Shown here: positions 58,035 to 64,000 of the stretch, piece after piece
How positions within the stretch are numbered: position 1 is the stretch's first letter
Layout: the number at the start of each line of letters is the position of its first letter
Notes under the pieces: generated by a model
Seen by the model: the letters and a program-made list of their open reading frames with translations, nothing else
Told to the model about the DNA's origin: nothing
The model's database searches: none
Assembly (NCBI GenBank): GCA_036873135.1
Contig: JAPTYO010000003.1
Span: 31,128,763 to 31,192,762, forward strand
Source: Clarkia xantiana subsp. parviflora
Lineage: Eukaryota; Streptophyta; Magnoliopsida; Myrtales; Onagraceae
Direction: 5' to 3'
Length of the DNA: 64,000 nt
Position numbers and translations under genes: made by a program

Positions 58035-58450
58035 TCGAGATTTTTTCCTCAATCCTGCGTTTGACTTCAGGTATTCATAGAATCAACGAATTTCTGCGCT
58101 CCTATCCCACCATCACGCTGCATCAGATTGGTATCAGAGCCGAAGATCCTGCACGATGTCGTTCCTTGATTGGCAAGCACCAGATCTTACCAGAACTGCT
58201 ATTGTGCTTGATAATCCAATTTATGATGACTACGCTGACGATGATGACGTCACATCGATGATCGACCATCACCCCACTTTCCGTGATCCAGGATTCATCA
58301 TTTCCCCAACCTCCAGGAGCAAATTCGAAGGCCTCTTGACCTTCGATTTTGGGTACAAGCCACAAGAGAAATCGACCCCAACGTCGGCACCAAGACCACA
58401 CTCGAACACCGTCACACCTATCCCCATCACGCTGCATCAGAGCTGGAGAT
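58035..58450 (+). repeat. Repeated copies of the LTR end/primer-site junction
   Basis: The LTR 3' end and primer site (CTGCGTCTGATTT, TTTCTGCGC, CCATCACGCTGCATCA, TGGTATCAGAGCC) recur once near 58050-58142. Part of them (CCCATCACGCTGCATCAGAG) recurs near 58422-58443, ahead of the second internal repeat. The last copy has lost the TGGTAT part. Confidence 0.75.
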
Positions 58451-58872
58451 CCTGCACGATGCTGTTCCTTGATTGGCTAGCACCACATCTTACCAGAACT
58501 GCTAATGTGCTTGATAATCCAATTTATGATGACTACGCTGACGATAATGACGTCACAGCGATGATTGACCATCACCCCACCTTCCGCGATCCAGGATTCA
58601 TCCTTTCCCCGACCTCCATGAGCAAATTCGAAGGCCTCTTGACCTTCGATTTCGGGTACAAGCCACAAGGCAGATCGACCCCAACGTCGACACCAAGACC
58701 ATACTCGAACACCGCTTCGCGTGAAATTTTTTATGATGTTGTGGCCGAATGTGTTCTTCTTCCTGCTTCCTATTACTGGCCTTCCTTGTGCAAGATCCGA
58801 GGGAGAATCTTCTCTTTAGCAGAGAGAATGATGTGGGAGATCTTGAAGTGTCGGATTTTGGCGAGCGAGTAG
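58156..58872 (+). CDS. Unknown protein of the compact LTR element, two internal repeats
   Basis: The 238-residue frame holds two copies of a unit of about 84 residues (2-85 and 103-186), offset by 101 residues. Each begins (S/L)FLDW.AP.LTRT and includes VLDNPIYDDYADD, MIDHHPTFRDPGF and FEGLLTFDFGYKPQ. It is acidic in the first half and Ser/Thr/Pro-rich at the end of each unit. The last 20 or so residues run into the right LTR. I do not recognise the family; it is not gag or pol. It may be captured host coding sequence. Most changes between the units leave the reading frame intact. Confidence 0.45.
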   Translation: MSFLDWQAPDLTRTAIVLDNPIYDDYADDDDVTSMIDHHPTFRDPGFIISPTSRSKFEGLLTFDFGYKPQEKSTPTSAPRPHSNTVTPIPITLHQSWRSCTMLFLDWLAPHLTRTANVLDNPIYDDYADDNDVTAMIDHHPTFRDPGFILSPTSMSKFEGLLTFDFGYKPQGRSTPTSTPRPYSNTASREIFYDVVAECVLLPASYYWPSLCKIRGRIFSLAERMMWEILKCRILASE

Positions 58873-59234
58873 AGTATTTCATTCGGAAACGGCGATTTGA
58901 GCAATACACATTGTAAACTATGATGCTTGACGTTTTTTCGGCCAAATTCCTTCATTTAAGGGGTCGAAATTGCAGTTTTATGTTTCTTCGGGTCTTTTTT
59001 TTAATTTATCAATTTTTGTTAGGGCCTGCTAGCAAGTTTCAGTTTTTGACCTAGGATTAGAGTTTTTCTTTTCAGTAATTAGCCGTAATTTATATTAAGA
59101 TGATTTTTTTTTGGCCAAGTATATTAAGATGATTGATTAATGAAAAAAATTGAGGTTTTCCTCAAATCCTGCGTCTGATTTTCGATATTCCTTAAATTGT
59201 CGATTTATGCGCTATCTCCCATCACGCTACATCA

Positions 59235-59539
59235 CTATATGTTCAATTAATATATATTAATGAAGTAATAAAGAACTATCTTATTATTTTCCCATTTATT
59301 TTTTATAATAAAGTACTTTTATTGTAGTGGACGTGGGCCAATGAAAAAAAAGGACAGTCTTATTGTGGAAAAACAAAAAGCACTATTATTTCAACTAGTA
59401 AATTCTTTCGGCCAAAAAAAAGAAATTCTAGTAAATTCTGAATCTATTATAGTATTCCACAAAAAAAAAAAAAATCTATTATAGTAACCATCACATGAGT
59501 GGGTTTGCCAGTTTGTTTAATGTCAGTGAATCAGTGTAC
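59235..59539. other. AT-rich spacer
   Basis: Nothing recognised. Confidence 0.4.
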
Positions 59540-60290
59540 TTATCTATACATTCTGTAATGGAATGACTGCTTTTGGATATCAACGTCAACAATGACAATC
59601 TAACTATCAAGAGTCTAGTGATCTGGAACATTTGGCTTACAAGAAATCTCAGAGTTTTTCAATCTAAGCAGCCTAGTGTTGATATTTTCATGACTAATCT
59701 AAGGATTATGTGCACTGATAATCTTCGTGCTTTTGATTGTTTAATAGGAAGACCACCAACCCAGCAATCCATAAGGATTACTAGACCTCAGCTGTTACTG
59801 AACTCTTGGACACTGATCATCGATGGGGCATATGATTCAGTAATAGATACTATTGCTGGTGCATCTTTGCCTTTTAATTCTGCAGGTGTTTTAGTTTTTG
59901 TTTCAACTAGTTTAATGCATGGATCGTCCCCTCTTTTGGCTGAGAGCCTTGCCTGTCGTGCTGCCCTGCTGCTAGGATTCCCTTTTAGATCCCACAACAT
60001 GACCTTGAAGACTCCTTGCAACTTTTGCAGGCAGTGAATGGAGCAACTCAAAACAAGGCTGAACTCTTTGGTTTACTTACTGATATTCAAACATTGTCTT
60101 CATGGTTTAATTGTCTTGTAATAGTTAAGGCTTCTAGGAATGTTATTCGCCTGGGACATGTTTTAGCTAGGTTTGCTTTAATTAATCGGATCCAAGGTAC
60201 TTGGTCGAGGCATTTTTCTCCCAATTTACCGGTGCTGTAAGAACTTAGTTGCTTTCATATTTATTAAGTGTTTTCTGATAAAAAAGAAAA
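59540..60290 (+). pseudogene. 5'-truncated LINE remnant with RNase H-like domain
   Basis: Frames 59573-60037 and 60016-60240 together match the C-terminal end of plant LINE proteins: VIWNIWLTRNLRVF, then LNSWTLIIDGAYDS, SSPLLAESLACRAALLLG and, after a frame change near 60000-60010, LLQAVNGATQNKAELFGLLT and the end TWSRHFSPNLPVL. The same order (SPLLAEGIAVRAGLLLA, then an end WTAHFIPSWVF) is seen in the LINE at 24219-27490. An A-rich end lies near 60281-60292. No reverse transcriptase remains. Confidence 0.75.
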
Positions 60291-61400
60291 AGAGTGGGTT
60301 AGGCCATACCCATAGACTATATATAGTTAGGTTCAATAAGCCCAACAATAAATATATAAATAAAGGAATAAATATGAAAGGAAATTGTAGAGAAAAATAT
60401 GAAAAGATATAATATGTTCGTTATATATAGTTGTAAAAATGTAACATATTTTGTTTATTTAAAATGAATTCATTAAATATGATTTACGGAGATAATTTGG
60501 AAGATGGAAAAATGACTTGATATATTAATAAATTTTTTTTAAAAATATATTCAATCTAATCCCAATTTAAAATAGAGGGAGAAAAATAGATATAAAAAAA
60601 GATCCTCTACATTTTTTTAGGTTAAATTTGAAACTTAAAAATATTTAAAAAAATATAATATGTATAATAATGTGTAAATATTAATCATGGAAAAAAAATG
60701 GAAATTTGAAATTAATATAATTTTAACAATAAAACCAAAGAAGGTATAAAAATAGTAATTTTTTTTTCTAAAAAAAGTGTAGAAAGTATCACTATGTAAA
60801 TAATAATAATAAATCGAAGAAAAAAATATACTAGTGAAAAAATTAGCATGGAAAAAATTAAGAAAAATGTGTAAGTATCTAAATTTTTAATAAAAATCTT
60901 CAAAATAATTCCGATTTAAAAAAAATGTAAAAATGTAAAATAAAGCCAAGGATTGACCTTTATTTGTTTGTTGTTTTTACTTTAATAAAAAGTTCGAAAT
61001 TATATCTACTAGTTTTTTAGAATTTCAGTTTTTTAAAATAAATTTTCAAAAAATTATTTATATTTTACTAATATGTTAAATTTAATATTGTAATAAAATA
61101 TTAAGAGAATAGATTCATAATTATTTTTTCAGAATTTTCGAGTTTTTAAATTGAGTAAAGTTTATTCCTATGAATTTTTTAGTAAAATTGTAAGAGAAAG
61201 TATAAAAGAAAAAGTGAATGAATGAATAAATGTATTAACGCTTAATGGAGCTTTATAATACTTTCTAATGAAATTTCGAAATTTCATGCAAGATGTAGCA
61301 ACTTAATTTAATATAAATAGTTCTTTTTTACATAGTATATAGAGATATATACAATAATGTGATAAGTGCTATACGTCACCAAAGTTAATTAACCCTAAAA
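60291..61400. other. AT-rich intergenic region upstream of STAY-GREEN
   Basis: No gene is supported. The last 100-200 bases belong to the STAY-GREEN upstream region. Confidence 0.5.
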
Positions 61401-61412
61401 CCAAGAAGATGT

Positions 61413-61418
61413 CACGTG
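61413..61418 (+). promoter_or_regulatory. G-box/ABRE-like element upstream of STAY-GREEN
   Basis: CACGTG within GTCACGTGGA lies 300 bp before the start codon. STAY-GREEN promoters are known to be activated through such sites by ABA- and dark-response factors (ABF/ABI5 and PIF types). The motif is seen; the use of it here is inferred. Confidence 0.5.
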
Positions 61419-61717
61419 GAACAACAACAATGAAGCTACGTCTCCTTCTTCACCTTTCAACCGAATAAGAAACTTAAAGCTTCAAGCAACCGCTAAGCTC
61501 TGCAAAATTTTCCACCATCATCAACACGCATCTCATCTCACATCACACACTTACTCCAATCTTCAAAGTCTCAATACCTCTTCTCCAAAGCAAAAGCAAC
61601 GACCAAAAACAGAGCAAGTAATTTAAATACCCTCCAAATATTCTTGCTTTATTATTATTAATTATTACCTTCCAATAAATCAGGAACTCTGCAGAAGAGG
61701 AGTAAGAGCAGCAAGAA

Positions 61718-63053
61718 ATGGGTTCCTTGGCTGCCACTCCTTTTCTCCCATCAAAGCTCAGACCTTCACTCTTTGAACACAACAGATCGTCTTTTCCGTA
61801 CAGAATCAAGCTCCCCAAGAAGAAGAATCTTTCCATATCTCCTGTAAGAATCTTGATTTTGTTGTTTTCGGTGTAAAAATCGTGTCTTGATTTGATCCGG
61901 TGAGGTTTTGGTGATTCCGGCAGGTGGCGAGGTTGTTCGGTCCGGCGATTTTCGAAGCTTCGAAGCTGAAAGTGCTGTTCTTGGGAGTGGATCAAGAGAA
62001 GCATCCTGGGAAGCTTCCCAGAACTTATACACTTACTCACAGTGATATCACCTCCAAACTCACCTTAGCTATTTCACAGACTATCAACAACTCTCAGGTA
62101 ATTAAAAATCTATTTTGTAACTTTTTGAAAAAAAATTGTGTACTTTATTCTGAGACAAGGACAGGAACTGGGATTTTGGTACAGTTGCAGGGATGGTATA
62201 ACAGGTTGCAGAGAGATGAGGTGGTTGCAGAGTGGAAGAAGGTTAAGGGGAAGATGTCTCTCCATGTCCACTGCCATATCAGTGGAGGCCACTTCTTGTT
62301 GGATCTTGTTGCTAAGCTTAGATACTTCATCTTCTGCAAAGAGCTCCCTGTGGTAATTAGTCACTAATTCAGTTCACTTTGAGAACATTTCAATTTTCTT
62401 AATTTGCATTAAAGATCACAACTACATGCAATTATGAGAAATTTAAATGACTATTGATCAACTGCCATAACAGTTCATACTGAATGCATGGTTTTACGTT
62501 TATAACCTTAATAATAGATTTTAGAGCTTAAAGTTTCAATTTTGAAACATTAAAGAACAAGAAAGTAAGGTTTTAAGTGTTGATTATAGTATAAGGTGAT
62601 TTTCTTGGAGGCATTTCATCGAACAGGTTCTGAGTTTTAAGTGTTGATTATAGTATAAGGTGATTTTCTAAGAGGCATTTCATCGAACAGGTTCTGAGGG
62701 CCTTCGTTCACGGCGATGGCAACCTCATGAACCAGTATCCGGAGCTGCAGGAAGCTCTGGTATGGGTCTACTTCCATTCGAACATTCCGGAATTCAACAA
62801 AGTGGAGTGTTGGGGTCCTCTGAAAGATGCGGCTGCACCTTCTCAAGGGACCCACCACGCAATCAAGCAGGAGGAGAAGAACAAGGAGTTGGAAGATCAG
62901 TCAAGCAAGCTATGGAGCCTACCGGAGCCGTGTAGAGAAGTCTGCGAGTGTTGCTTTCCTCCAATGAGCTCCATCCCGTGGACCCACGACCAAGAACGAC
63001 TCCCCGGCAAAGACGAAATTAGCTATGGGACAAGCCAGAGCTTGGAGCAGTAG
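61718..63053 (+). CDS. SGR: STAY-GREEN, chloroplast Mg-dechelatase
   Basis: Four exons, 61718-61843, 61924-62097, 62185-62352 and 62691-63053, join in phase to 276 residues, the usual size of SGR/NYE1. Residues 1 to about 45 look like a plastid transit peptide (Ser, Lys and Arg rich). The core has RLFGPAIFEASKLKVLFLGV, PRTYTLTHSDITSKLTLAIS, KGKMSLHVHCHISGGH and WVYFHSNIPEFNKVECWGPL. The cysteine motif C-x3-C-x-C-C-F-P-x5-P is at the end (CREVCECCFP), which favours SGR over SGR-like, where it is absent. The enzyme removes Mg from chlorophyll a and recruits catabolic enzymes at the thylakoid during leaf ageing. Intron 3 ends with a duplicated acceptor region. Confidence 0.95.
62571..62698 (+). 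repeat. Tandem 64-bp duplication carrying a second 3' splice site
   Basis: Two copies, 62571-62634 and 62635-62698, each run from TTTTAAGTGTTGATTATAGT to CATCGAACAGGTTCTGAG and differ only in TTGG against TAAG. Each holds the intron 3 acceptor (exon edges 62627 and 62691) and the first bases of exon 4. Only the second gives an open frame. Confidence 0.93.
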
Positions 63054-64000
63054 TAGCGGACGCAACAAAAAGGTCGTCTCTTTAGGCGTATGGAACTGGT
63101 ATTCTTAGACCATGGAAATGGTTTAATGCCGGTGCAAAAAATGTCAGCAGCATAAGAACCAACTGTTTCCACCTTGCTCAAAAGTCTCCATTGTGATATA
63201 AATATATGAACAGAAGTAGACGTAGATTCATATTCTGTTGAATTCATGTATTGTTTTTGTTTATCTTGTAAATACATAGATAGACAGTAATGATTGTCTG
63301 TTATGTTTGTAATCTAAACACTTTATAGTCGACTTTGACAATTGGATCCGTTCAAAACTACATTGATGATATTTAGGCTGAATCTTGTTTAGGGTTAAGA
63401 ACTAAAAACAGTATTACCTTGTATGTCAGGTTAATGTTCTATAAAAAAAAAAAACTTGTTTTTTAAGTATTAAATAAGTTTAAGTAATGCCAAAATTAGT
63501 CAAAATAGTGAAAATCAATCAATTTAACTGAATATTTTAACATTTTAAAGTTGAGTAGCAACATAACCTATAATTGAGATTTTTTTTTACTTAAGCTTAA
63601 ATCATGAGTAATAAAAATTATAACCTACAACTGAGGCTTGTTTTTAGTTAAGTCTAAATTATGAGTAATAAATTTTACTATACTTTAGAAAAGTAAAAAA
63701 AAACACTTATTTTTATAGCTTAAATATCATTATAACGCGAATCGAAATAGTGGAAATCAATCGATTTGTTTGAATATCAACATTTTAAATTCGGTTAGAG
63801 GTTTACAACATAACCTATAATTGAGAAATGATTTTTAGATATTAACTTTTTTCTATAAAAAAAATTACAATTTTAGAAAAACATTATAAAACAATAATAA
63901 TCAAGAAGCAGCATAGTCAATAACTTTCACATTCTTTGAACTACAGAAAAAAAGATGCACCAGATTAGAGGGGGGGAAGGAGTCTTGATTCGATTCATAC
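63054..64000. other. 3' flank of STAY-GREEN and AT-rich intergenic DNA
   Basis: The first 250 or so bases are probably 3' untranslated region. A direct repeat pair of about 80 bp lies near 63565-63690 (AACCTATAATTGAGATTTTT against AACCTACAACTGAGGCTTGT, each with ATGAGTAATAAA). No further gene is seen. Confidence 0.5.

Larger units (their letters stand above)
57604..59234 (+). mobile_element. Compact non-autonomous LTR retroelement
   Basis: LTRs at 57604-57996 and 58829-59234 share TGATGTGGGAGATCTTGAAG at the left and CATCACGCT(G/A)CATCA at the right and are similar throughout, with scattered changes. Three bases after the left LTR is a tRNA-Met primer site; AGCAGAGAGAA stands before the right LTR as a polypurine tract. 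The 832-bp interior has no gag or pol, only a 238-codon frame with an internal repeat. It is larger than typical TRIM elements and smaller than LARDs. No clear target duplication was found (CATTA before, CTATA after), so the edges may be off by a few bases. Confidence 0.75.

Overview
The window is nuclear DNA of a flowering plant, most likely a eudicot. It has AT-rich intergenic DNA, GT-AG introns (plus one GC-AG), host genes with clear plant orthologues, and many plant-type transposable elements. I cannot name the species. All calls come from reading the sequence; no search or alignment program was run.

Host genes, left to right: an F-box/PHLOEM PROTEIN 2-like gene (PP2-A13 type, 3189-5716, +); an MBOAT lysophospholipid acyltransferase (LPLAT1/LPCAT type, 10720-14051, +, eight exons, one GC-AG intron); a plant-specific protein resembling the DUF4378 group (17626-21096, +); a HOTHEAD-like FAD-dependent GMC oxidoreductase (31020-35104, -, five exons); an intronless class I TCP transcription factor (TCP9/TCP19 type, 41048-42130, +); and STAY-GREEN, the chloroplast Mg-dechelatase that starts chlorophyll breakdown (61718-63053, +). 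A decayed 5' fragment of a second STAY-GREEN copy lies near 43.7-44.35 kb. These genes form no operon-like unit.

Most remaining DNA is mobile elements. The largest is a very young 10,959-bp Ty3/gypsy element of the Tat type (45905-56863, coding strand minus) with near-identical LTRs, a GATTT target duplication, an intact 1300-aa pol ORF and no gag. It carries an antisense gene (48687-51129, +) whose five exons join in frame to a 717-aa protein, and a 130-bp tandem array. The two LTRs differ mainly in copy number of a short GC-rich palindrome. A remnant of a related element (LTR 35435-36018) is followed by its own tandem array and then a Ty1/copia LTR with a tRNA-Met primer site. A compact 1.6-kb LTR element (57604-59234) encodes an internally duplicated protein of unknown kind; a diverged LTR of the same family lies at about 45.1-45.6 kb.

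Other elements are two truncated LINEs (24219-27490 and 59540-60290), a probable Helitron end, foldback/Mutator-like elements with very long inverted repeats, and hAT-type MITEs. Exact target-site duplications could be read for the hAT elements at 9605-10499, 31795-32123 and 42801-43268 and for the Mutator-like element at 32653-33556. The GMC oxidoreductase gene holds three separate DNA-element insertions in its introns plus a tandem duplication of an exon/intron border.
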